Source: Malurus cyaneus samueli (Eukaryota; Chordata; Aves; Passeriformes; Maluridae). Taken from it: a stretch of DNA of 64,000 nt. The notes under the pieces are model-generated. The model searched no databases. It worked only from the letters and a program-made list of their open reading frames with translations, and was not told where the DNA came from. The DNA is taken from contig CM019218.1 in the NCBI GenBank assembly GCA_009741485.1, positions 38,006,387 through 38,070,386 of the forward strand, in the 5' to 3' direction. The position numbers and the translations under genes were made by a program. Of this stretch, positions 11,433-23,400 are shown piece after piece (the stretch's first letter is position 1; each line of letters opens with the position of its first letter).

Positions 11433-14400
11433 CTGCAGTGGCATAAGGAGGAGAAACACTATTGGATTAATTTAAGGCTCCAAATACATCAGATCCAGAA
11501 AAGGAAAATGAAGAAAGGGAGGAAAAACAGAGAAGACAAGATGATAATAATAGGATAAGTTTAAGATTAAGAAGGGAACAGTGCTGCAGAATTTCTGGTG
11601 GAAAAAGAGAAAAAAACATTACTTACCTAACTGCAGCCGATGAGTCTTGTCAGCAAAGATGATGCGGAACCACCCAGGTTCACTGCACTCAAAGGCTTTT
11701 CCACAGGACAGGAGGACCTTATTATCCAAAAAACGCTTCCAGAGCAGCAACTCCTCCTCAAATGTGCTTGTCTTAAGGTACTAGGAGAGTCATCAGAAGG
11801 GCCAGAGGTTAGTAACATATAGACTACATCCCCAAATATCCTCATGAATTTGTGATTCCCATGAGGTCTGCAAAAGGCCAAGGGAGACACCTTTTACCTC
11901 TGAAGTACAGCAGTTGTGATACAAAGGAAGAAATGGGGAGGAAAGTAGCTTGAGAGTAGTAAAATTCCTGCAAGGAGGGAAGTTCACAAATAGACAAAAG
12001 GAACAGATTCAAACATCTGTCAGTCCTTCCCTCTCCTCATCAGACAACATATTTGCTAAACAAAATGCTTGCCACAACATTAATCTTTCTTCTACATGCA
12101 ACTGCACTACATGCTTGCCCTCACTCCAGGAGAAGCCTCACTTCTAAGACTACCAACCTTTCGGAAATCAATCCAGACAAAGAAGCCTGCGTTGCGGTTG
12201 AGAAAAGGAACCCCAAGTGTCTTCAGCTCATCTGTCACATACGTATGGGCAGCTTTTAGTCGGGCATGGTTGGCCCTCAGGTACACCTGGTTGATCCATT
12301 CTGACCAGAGAAGATCAAGAAAGAACCATAAACTGAGAAAATATTCAGATCTGTTCAAGCTTCAAAAACACTCAGTGTCTTTTTCTGCTTCATGCTTCAA
12401 CCCCTTCTTTTGTTTTCTGTTTCCTCAAACAGCAATAAGACAGGCAAGAACTATTTTGCAGTTTCATTCTGTGCAGAAGAGTATCTCCTTGACCTTCCTG
12501 AGGAAGTTTCCCTACATTTATAGTTCTTAGCTGTCGTGGACTGTTAGCACTCCATCCTGGGCACACTTACAAGGCCATTTCCGTTTCCCTTGTCCCACAA
12601 GCATGTATTCTTTGTTTCTGCACAGCTGGTTCTATACAACACTGGCAAGTTCTGTACAAATAGCTACCACACTTCTTCCAAGCTGCTCCTCTAACTCTGC
12701 TGACCAGGAGCTCTGCAGAAATGGTCCTTTTCTGCAGAGCTGTCAGCCTCGTGTTACATGGGCAGCTTCAGGGTAACAGAAGATTGTCAATTAAGCCATA
12801 CAAAGAGAAGACCACTAGGCAAAGTAAGGGGAGGGGATCTTCCAGGAACCAAGACACACAGAATGGAAGAGGACTGTACATGGAGCTACTGACTCACCTC
12901 TGTCTCTAAGGAGCTGTGCAACCTTATGCTGGACTGGTCCACAAACCCCATGGAAATAACACAAAGAAGCCACTGCATTAATAACATCTTGGTTCTGTGT
13001 ATACAAAGTACCAAAACGAATCCCAGAAACGGCAAAATCCTGCAGAAGACACAGAAAGACTACTTCATTACACTGAAAGACTGGGATCCTATTACTACGA
13101 ATTTGAACTTTCCAGCATGATGAACATGAGGAGCCCAGACCAAACCTACCAGCCACAAAGGCACAGCATGGTAACAACCAGCACTCACCTTGGTTATGCC
13201 CCACATCACGTGTGTCCGCTGTGGATCAGGCAATCTGTATGTAGAAGGATGCAGATGGGCAGTTAGTGTCATAGGTGCTGAAGCTTTTGGATCACCAGTG
13301 CAGCATTGCAGAAACAGAGAGGCAGCATTACACAACGACAGACAGTGCACCACGGAGCAGCAGTCAAGCCAGGAAAATTCAAATGAGACCTAACTTTAGA
13401 AGCTAGGAACCCCTTAGAAGTAGTTTTAGACTACTTCTAATATTTCAGAGACACAGATGCTTACAAGTGCTACATTTTACACAAAGATTTCCTGAACATG
13501 TGAAGCTTGTACATATAATGCTAGAAATCAGGCTTCTGCCAGTGTATTTGCCAAGAATCAAAAGCAATATTCTTTTACATCTAAGCCCAGCAACACTGAG
13601 CTAACACTTAACCAAATACATTTTATTTCCTTGGAACTGAGCACAAAAAGAAAGCTAGCACCACTGGTAAAAACTAGAAATTAAAAAAAGAAAGAAAACC
13701 CCAACACCACACCATATTTAAAAAAATATTTTAGCAGTTTTTCATCTCATTAAAACAATACAATAAAATATATAAAAAATCAATATATATAATATAAAAT
13801 AATAAAAGCCATTATCCAGTCTGTAATACTACTGTATTACAGTAGTACTACTGTATCTGGGACTACTCTAGAAAAAAAAGGAAGTAACAGCAACAGAAAG
13901 TCTTTAAAAGCATCGACAGAAACATGGGGAAAAGATGCTGAGGTAGGAAGAAAAGCATTACCTCCAACAAATGAAAAATCTGTTTTCAGTTTTGGGGACT
14001 GTCATAACCAAGTATGATGCATACATTGAAAAGTGTGCCACAATAAAAATCTGTCTACCATTTCTTACTTGCTAGAGTGTATTTGACAAAATGCATTTGC
14101 CATTCAGAAATTAGGGGAAAGAAAAAAAAAAAAGAAATCAGTGCAAGGTAGATTCAGAATCTGCTAGCTCATGACTTCACTTCCAGTTACAAGTTCTCAG
14201 CAAGTCATCATGTTGAACTGGCACTGGAAGATGGCCAGGGAGTTGGGAGCTGCTTTTACCTGTCCATGCCTAGGACACTGTGAAACGTGGCTGATTCATC
14301 AAAAACTGACAGCATGTAGATCTCATCTACTATCACATGCAGTTCATGTCTGCAAAAGGACAAAATGGAGATTACAAAAGAAGGCTGCTTCTGGTTTAGA

Positions 14401-17400
14401 AGCAGAGATAAATTCAGGCCTGGCAAATACTTGCTCTATACAAAGAAGAGGGAATACCAAATGTTGCAGAAATAAAGCAATTTTTCTCAACTCAGATCTA
14501 TTTTGTCTACATTGAAATGATTTGAGGTATATCCACTTAACAGTCACCCATTGCAATCATATAACAAGACAAAAATCTTATCATTTCCAATGTACTATTG
14601 AAAATTAATTCCTATCTGTACTACCCATGTAGAATAAATTGCATCATCATCCACTCAGCATCTATAAATTCAGAATCTGAAAGAGTATTATAATCCACGA
14701 TGAAGTTGAGAACCCACATTCATAGGCTTCTTTGTCTTTAGAGATACAGACAAACAGAGAAGAAAAGAACTCAGCTTCCTATCAGGGAAGCACAGCATCA
14801 TACTGTTTCCTCAGATTACTGAAAAAGAAAATTTGCATCCTTTGGTTAAAGCTGCTTTGCCACGCCAGATGACTGCATGGTCCATGCTCCCAGCACTCCC
14901 CTCTCCTTTCTGAAGTCCACCAATGTGCATAAAAATAGACTGTTTGCCTGATTTAAAAGATATTCACAGATAAACTCAGGGACATCGAGTAGTCCACCAG
15001 ATTCTGAAAGCTGTATCTGACTTGGGATATCCTGGGAAATCGGGGCCCTTCCAAACTGACATACCTTTTAGCAAATTCCAGGTAATCCTGCAGCTCTGAC
15101 AAGGAGTAGATGTCCCCAAGGGGATTTTGGGGATTCAGAAGAATTAAGGCCCTTACAGTGACACCCTGCAGAATACAAATAACACAGTATGAACAGAGTG
15201 CCCATCATGGGATAAATTTTTAGTCCCTTTACTTGAGCGTGACACAGGATTCCCCTAAAGCTTCTACCATGAGTTTTCCCCTCAAAGGTTAGATTTGCAT
15301 GAGAAAACTTTCATCCCCAAATTAAGATTTTTTTTACAATTAAATCATTTGCAAAGTGAACTGAGTAAAATATTATAGCATTAATCTATGATTTTGAAAA
15401 GAGGGAATTGCCACCACCAAGTAATTGGTTGCCATCCGGTCAACCAATTAATGAGAAAGACAGTCTCACATGCTCTCAGCACGGGAGCACTTTCTCTGAG
15501 GCACGTCAGTAACTGGGAAGCAATAAACTACCGAGGACTGCTTGTGAATGTGGCAAGAAAGATGAGAATTTGAGTGAGGCCAATGCAAAGTGTATTCATT
15601 AGAGCACACTTGGCTTGAGATGTCAGAGCTGGTAACGATTCAAAGATGCAGCTAAATATATATATGGGACTCAGGACAATGTCAAACTTAAGAGACTAAC
15701 TCTTCAGAAAAGTGATATTCACCTGCATTTTATCCTCTAGATTTGCCTCCTGCAAAAACTCTCAGCATTCTTAGTGGATTCATCTGCCCTGCTGTGTAGA
15801 GCAGTTAGTTTTCAGGGAACTCAGCAGGCCTTTCTGAGGAAGAAACCCATGGGTAGTCCCAAATTTTAGTGCATGCCCAAGTACATTTTTTGGTGCTATG
15901 AATGGGTTACAGTGTTATGTGAAGGGTCTGTTTATCCTTTCTGCTGTGACCAACACTGGACAGACACAACACTGAGTGAGTCCCCCTAGAAGGGCCCGAG
16001 TTTGCAAGCACCCTCACCTCAGGTGATCTACAAGGACAACCAGAAAGCCATGTGCTAGGTTTTGAAAATGCTTTGATCTTTAGGCCACTTTGGGGATGTG
16101 ATGTCTCCAATACATTTTAAACCAAGGCAGTGATGTGAAGCTCAACTAAACTCACCTCTGCACGGGCATCCTGCAAGGCTTTTTCCAGTTTTTCCACTGT
16201 AAGCTGAAAAGGCCGAGTGCTTTTTCCAGTAATCTGAAAGATATAAAAAAGATAAAAAAGGTAAAGTTGTTTCAATAGAGACTGCCTTGAGCCACTCCAC
16301 TAAGAAATGTTCCCTGAAAGAATATAAACCCCCAACAATAATGACCTAGCAATAATCATCATTTTATACTACAGACAGAATAAATAAATCAATAAATAAA
16401 ATCAGAGAAATGGCCATCAGAGGCTGGCCACAAACAGGATTTTCTCTCTGTCCTTGAATAACTTAAGCAATGCAAGATTTCCATCTGCTCTTCTACCCTG
16501 TGACCACCTTCAGGAGGACAGGGCATAGTTCTCTCTCCAGGGTTCAAAATGGTAATTTTTTTCCTTTCAAGAACTGTGACTGGGAGTAAGACACAAGAAA
16601 AGGACAAAATCGGGATCCAGATTTATGGTCCCAAATTACTTTCTTGTAAACTGTTAGCCTATTTTCCCAGTAATAAGCTGTGAAAACCACTAGCTAGTCC
16701 ACTAGCTGTAGTATACCCTGAGAGCTGCTTGCAGAGGTTCCCAAAGCTCAGAACTTTCCAGTTTAACTAGAGGGGTTGTTATTAACCTCTCTCAGGTCTT
16801 ACCTTACTGTCTAAATAGACATACACCAGCTTGACATTACCATAGAGGAAGATACTCTGCGTTATACCACCGTAAAAGGGAGTAGCAATCAGAACAGCTT
16901 CTGGAACCAAGAAAACAAAGTTGGTTATCAATGGGTCACAGTCTTCTCTCCTAATGTGCTTTAGCCAAACATGAAAGCATTTTTACAGCCGTGTCCCCTG
17001 GAAACACTGTAATGTTACTGCCTTTTTCTACACGGTACTTTTACATTAATTTTTCAATCTTCTGCAAGAGCCCAGGTAAACATGAGTATAGCCCAAGTCA
17101 CCACAAAAACAGTGAAGGCAGACAGGGAAGACACCAAGTGTGAGTGGATGACATCTGCAGACCAGAGAAACGAAGAATTTTATTGAACTATTTCCTGCAA
17201 GCAGAATCTTGCAGGAAATTGTTCCACTACTTCACTTCTGTCAAACGCAGAAGTGTTTGACAAAGTAACACATTATTTCCCAGAAAAAAACACATGTTCC
17301 AACCATCCACTTACCCCCTGGATCACAAAGGACTGTAGCTAATGCAGAAAATAAAGAGCCACAACCATTTAAAACAATAACCTACAAGAGAAAGAGAGAA

Positions 17401-20400
17401 GCTAGTGATAAATCTGTACGTAGAAAGTCAACCCTATAAAATAATAATTCCTGACAACACCACTGAAATAAATTTTCTCCCCACTCTCTATTAGAATTTT
17501 CCTGCTGAAATCCCACTTCTACCAAAATAACTTTAATCCTGTTCTTTGCCTCAGAGACACTTTGTTCTAGTGCCATTCTTGATTCTAATAAGCAATTTAG
17601 AAAAAGAATAGGCTTTAAGTTAGAAAAAAATTGGGAAGCAGTTCTGAGCTGCTAGTAAAGCAAAATACTTTTCAACAGTTAATATGTGTTATCATCTCTT
17701 TGTGGTAATAGTAGTTCAGACTTCCTGCCAAATTCATGCAAAAGTGGAAACTACTGTCTCATACAGAAGCAAGTTTGACTCCTGCTTCTACTGAACAAAC
17801 GCTCACAGGTACCATGAGTTTCATTCCAAGTATCAGGAAAAATCTGGTGCCTTGGAGAGGAAATGATCAGCAAACTGATCAGTGGTAACCTCAGTTCACG
17901 TGAAGTATGGGGTTCTGTTGAATTATTGCAGCCAAAAAAACAATGGCTGTACCAGCTCCTGCTGTCTTCAGTACTCAGCAATCACTGATCTCCACAGGCT
18001 CCTGCATCCCAGGCAGTATCTCTCACAAGTCAGCAAGTCCTGCAGAGACTCAGGTCTTAAAGTCTTTCTTTAAAAACGGCAATGAAGTTTGAAAAGGTTT
18101 GTTTTTACACAGTTAGGCTAAAACTAACTCTTGGTTCAATCAAATCTTTGTCCTGAGGTATAAGAGAGGAATAGGATGACACGAAACTCAACTGAAAGAG
18201 TGGACACTCTTTGTCAAAGCTGAGGGATACAGACATAGTAGTTCCCTGAGCTAAATAAGGAGATGAAGATATAAAGCCCCACTGGGAGCACTGGCAGGAG
18301 GAGTTGGCACACAGAAGCAAAACATGAGGCAGATATACAGTAGACATGAAGTGTTTTGGCTGAAGTATGCATCAAAAGCTACTGAAATGAAGAATCAATC
18401 TCATTTACATGATAACAGAGTGCAAACTTACCAAGTCATTTGTTAAAAAAAAAAAAAATTGAATCAGTTTCCCAACAAATGGCAATACATTAGAATAGAC
18501 ACCAACGGGACACTGAGTTACCTACATTTTCTGCTTTAAGAGGTGCAGGGGCCTTGCAGTAATAGGTCAAAAATCGAGCTACTTCCTCTCGTAAACTGAA
18601 AAATACACAAAAGCAAATATTAATTCAAATATTTTCCAAGAGGCTGGGCTTCAAACTGGATTCACATCTTAGAAAAATCAAGTCAGGGACAGTAGTCTGG
18701 TGAAAAAATAGCTACAAAACAGGATAGCTCAGGTCCATGGAACAGACATGATTTTCAGACCCAGTAGAGGTATCATGGATAATGTGATGTGCAATATAAA
18801 CGTGCATGCATTTCTGATGAGCTCTAATCCAGCACAGAAGAGAAGGATTAACATCCCCAAGTGCTCACTATGTTTCAGAGAATTGTTTGGAGTTGCCCAA
18901 TTGGTTAATGTATATAAGCGCTTTTAGAACTCTATTTGCTTTAGAAAATTTGCATTTTCTCTCACATAAAAGGATTTTTAACTGGATGAGCTGGTAGGGC
19001 AGCTAATTTAAAGTTTTGCAAAGAAAAAGAAGATTAAAGACCTAGAAAAGTTTTAACTAGAGAATGTAGCACATAGACATTTGCATTCATCCATTCTGTT
19101 TATTAAACAAATAGTCAAAAAAAGAAGTGTTACAGAAAAGACTTACAACAGATGTCCCTTCCAGTCAGGATACTGGAGCAGTGGAGGATCCATCAGATTC
19201 ATATCAGCCTGTGTCAGCTAGGAGAATTAGAAGAATCATTAAGAGCAAGGTTACTGACAAGGGAAACATGGAGATAGACAGGATCTCACGTACAGGCACA
19301 CACCTGCACAGACACTCACGCAACTTCAACAGTTGTAAACCTGGACTGGGAAAGCAACTGACCATCAAAATTAACACAGCTAAGAGAAGCAAGGACCAGC
19401 AAACTGACCTGAGATACCTTCAAGTTATATGAACTATGGGCTTCTGCTAAGTTATTGCAGCCAAAACTTCACTGCACAGAAATCTACAAAAAGGATGCAG
19501 AACGGACAACTCATGATGCCCATAACCACAGTGCCTGCAGAAGTCTTTCTCAGCAAATGAAGCAACCCCAAGGGTGTTTTGCCCAAGCTCTGAGGACAAC
19601 AGCTTTTAACTGGAAAGATAAGTACCAGTTGTGAAAGCTCAGGTCTAGACTGTGAAAAGGAGTTAGAAAGGAATTTTAATCAGAGTCAGATATGTATCTT
19701 CTTTAATAAACTTTCAATATATTAATTTTTGAATTAATTACAGCTTTCATTTATGTCTCAGTTCCAAGTTACTGCAGATTTTTCAGATTTATAGTTCTGA
19801 TCAGTTTTGGAAAGCATTGAAGAGTAACAGGAGCTGTCAAATGACAGGAGAAAAATGAAATTATCTTCTATAATAATTATTCCCCAGGGCAAGTACTTTG
19901 TTCTTTACGAGATCTCAAAGACAGATTCACCTGAACTATGGAGGTACTTTTTAATGTTTATATTTAGATAAAGTGTGCACACTGCTTTTACCTAAATATT
20001 TTCAAGGTTATAAATATCAGAGTTCCACATAATCCAGCTCTGTGAAGTTGCAAGGGGAAGCACAGCATTGATACAGGCAGAGAGAACATTTTAGATAAAC
20101 AAAAAGGCAATAAACAAGTATTATGTACAATGTACCTTCCAAATATTTAATGGCAACCACATCTATGAGTTAACATTAAAAAAGGTAAAGATGGGGGTGA
20201 CACAAGTAGCTGATAAAGCAAGGGAGGAGGGAAACTCCACATGCAGTGTGAAAGTTTCACACACGATAACAAAACCATAACATTTTCTATAGGTGTTTCA
20301 ATAGCTGGTGCCAAGCTCTGGAGTTTAAAGACACTGTCGTTATCACATGCAGAATTGCAACCTGATATTATAGGATTAAAGTTCTTCTATTCAGCTGTAG

Positions 20401-23400
20401 ATGTTCTTGGAGCCTATGTAGCTCCAAGACCTATGCCTCCTTACATTACTCTCCTAAACTTACCTTGAGAATGCAACATCAAACATATCAAACTTGGCCA
20501 AAAATGATTATGGATTAATGAGAGGAAAACTACTAGAAGTAACGTGTTAAGGGCTATGAAAACCAGATGGGCTAACTTAAAGGAAGACCATCTGAATTAC
20601 CACACCACAAAATACTTTTTAATTTACGAGTCAGAAGTTGAAAACAGAAATTGGATTACTCAGTGGTAGCAGTAAGTATTTTTAATCTCAAATAGCAAAA
20701 AAACATTTGCCTACAATCCCAGCTGATGCTGCATTCAGTGAATCCACATTATTACTCAAGGCTGAGAATACAGAGAAGCTGGCATGAACATCTTTGTCCT
20801 GCTTGCTGCCACAAGCATGAACACTAGAGCTGACAAATCTCAACTCACTTTCATTGAAGGGCTAACTGAGATGCAGCTGACTACTGTCTCCCTCCACACT
20901 ACTTACTACAGATGTGGTTAGTTTAAAGGGGAAAGCACAGTGAAGGAAGGAAAGTACCTCCCACACAGCCTAGAAGACAGCTTTCTGTGTAGGCAGCAGC
21001 TCTGCCTTACCTGTCCTTTTAGCTGGAAGGCAGAGTGGTGGGGTAGCATCCCCCAAGTCAGTGGAGAGGCAGACAGAAATAAAACAATGAATATTTTGAG
21101 GGTGGGAAGTGGTGGAATGGGAGCAACCATGAACTGCAGAGACTGACTGTCCAACTCTGAGCCCACCTTCCCATCCCACACACAACTACAGGTAGGAGAA
21201 AGTGCCACCTGCCCACCTCAAAGGCTGCCACTGGGCAGCACAGTTCTGCTGTTTCCTTTTGATTTTTTTCACTTTTTCGGTTGTGCTGTGTTCCACTCCT
21301 CTGACTGGTGCAATTGAACAAAGCCAGCAGGTAGCAGCTGACCCAGTCTGATTTTGAGAGATTTCACTGCTGCCACCCTCACACATTTCAGGGGAGTTCA
21401 GAACCAGGTGTCCAAGTTGTGTGACTTTATAATGGACAGATGCATGAAATTCAAATTCAATTTTCAAAATGAAATTCAAAACTAATTTCAAACATCTGTA
21501 TTAAATCATCTACTGTCAGCAGGGGAAAATAAAATTCATCTTATTTTCATCTAGTTTTCTGAAAGAAATCCATTCCCAGAGGGAAGCCCATCATGAAGAG
21601 GAAAGCACTCATCTTCCTATCATCCTGGAGAAATAACATAAATAAATGTAAAAGTAGTTGGATTCAAAAGTCACTTCCCACAAATTTAAAATTCACAATA
21701 AAAAACTTTACCAGAGAAACCTGGGCCACAGCAGTAACTCTAGGAAAGTGGAAGCACAGAAGAAGGACTGCACATTCAGTGCAAATTCAGTGTTTCATTT
21801 TGGAATAGAACCTACCCGCTTGGACATCAGGTCAAAGCAGAGCTTGTTCTCACTGGTGCCAAAGTTTATTATACCCTAAAAAAAGAAAGAGTGTATTGTT
21901 TATAGGCACATAAAACATGTGAGTACATCACCTTAGTTAGCAGTTCACTAAATTACCTCCAAAAAGCTTACCAAGGAAAAGTCAAAACATAGTTCACATA
22001 AACTTTGCCATATATTACTCAAGATATCCATGTATGTGTGTATGTTTCCAAATATATCCCAAGCACCAGGCTTCTTAGACAACAGACTGTCTGTAAATGA
22101 ATATATACTAATGATTTATACTTCTTTACTGAATCTTGAATTCACCCATGTACTATTATATGTACAAAAAATAAACCCTAAAACAACACTGGAAAAAAAA
22201 ACCCAAGGTTTATGCCTCTACAGTAAGGTTTTGAATATATTTTTAACAAGGTCTTGGATATATTTCTTTATCTTAAAAGCATTTGTTTATCAGTGATTGC
22301 TATCCCACGCTACTGATTTGCTCAGAAATCATATAAACATGGAGTCGTGCATGATAAGTAGTTAAAACACTGAATTTTCCACTCTGGAGAGTTGACTGTA
22401 CAGTTCCAGGTTTATGATTTGGCCAAATATAGTATGGCATTAGATCCTGAGAAGTTCAAATCTACTAGAACATTTTCATTATTGGAAGAGGTTGGGTAAA
22501 CAAATTTTAAAAATGTGAAAAAAAAAAAAAACCTAAACAACTGTACACTTCTGATGTTACTAAAGTACAAGTCTAATTTTAGGTATTTGTTTTAAAAAAT
22601 TACCTCCAACATAGACAACAGTAGGTAGAAGTAGGAGCTTGTACCTCATCATACACCTTGCAACAAAAACTTCCCTGTGTGTTTCTAGTTTAACAATATA
22701 GTTTTCATTCCCTCAAAACAGGACAACTAAAATCAGGGATAATAATGAAATATTTTTAAAGTTTCAACTAGTTCAGTATCTGAATGAAGGATCTAATTAA
22801 AAGTAATCCACATATAAATTGTTATTTATATTTACTGTACTTGTTACTCAGTAATAATTTGCCATGAAGTATTAACAGCCTTTGTGCCACAAGAGGGCCA
22901 TGATGAGCTACTTAAAACTGAGCAGCTGAGTGTAAAGAGGCAGAAAAAGTGCTGAGTGTTATTAAAAGTAATTTAAAAATAAAGCTCACTACTTAGTAGT
23001 TCTATTTCCTGCACCCATCTCCTGCAATAATCAGAGATAATCAGACATAATCAGAGATGGTCCTCAGTGGGCAATAGAGGTGGTGAGGTGGAAGGAGGAA
23101 CACGAGCTGTTTCTGCAGATTTCTTACATCTTTCAAGGTCTGTTACTGCTATTATCACCCTGATAGAGAAATCAGAGTGCGCAAACCTGAGTTGAAAACA
23201 GCGTTCATCTTTGATATCTAAATGATTTGCAAAGCTACTTTTAATTTCTTTTTCTCAAACAGTTTGACTCACCTTATATTAGTGACACCAAAAAAAAAAC
23301 CACTTTTAGCATGTCTGTCAGCAAACCTCTAAAAACCATTTTTTTTTCCTAGCAAGGAAGCCTGGAAAAACACTTTGAAGTTCTTACTCACATTGGGGTT

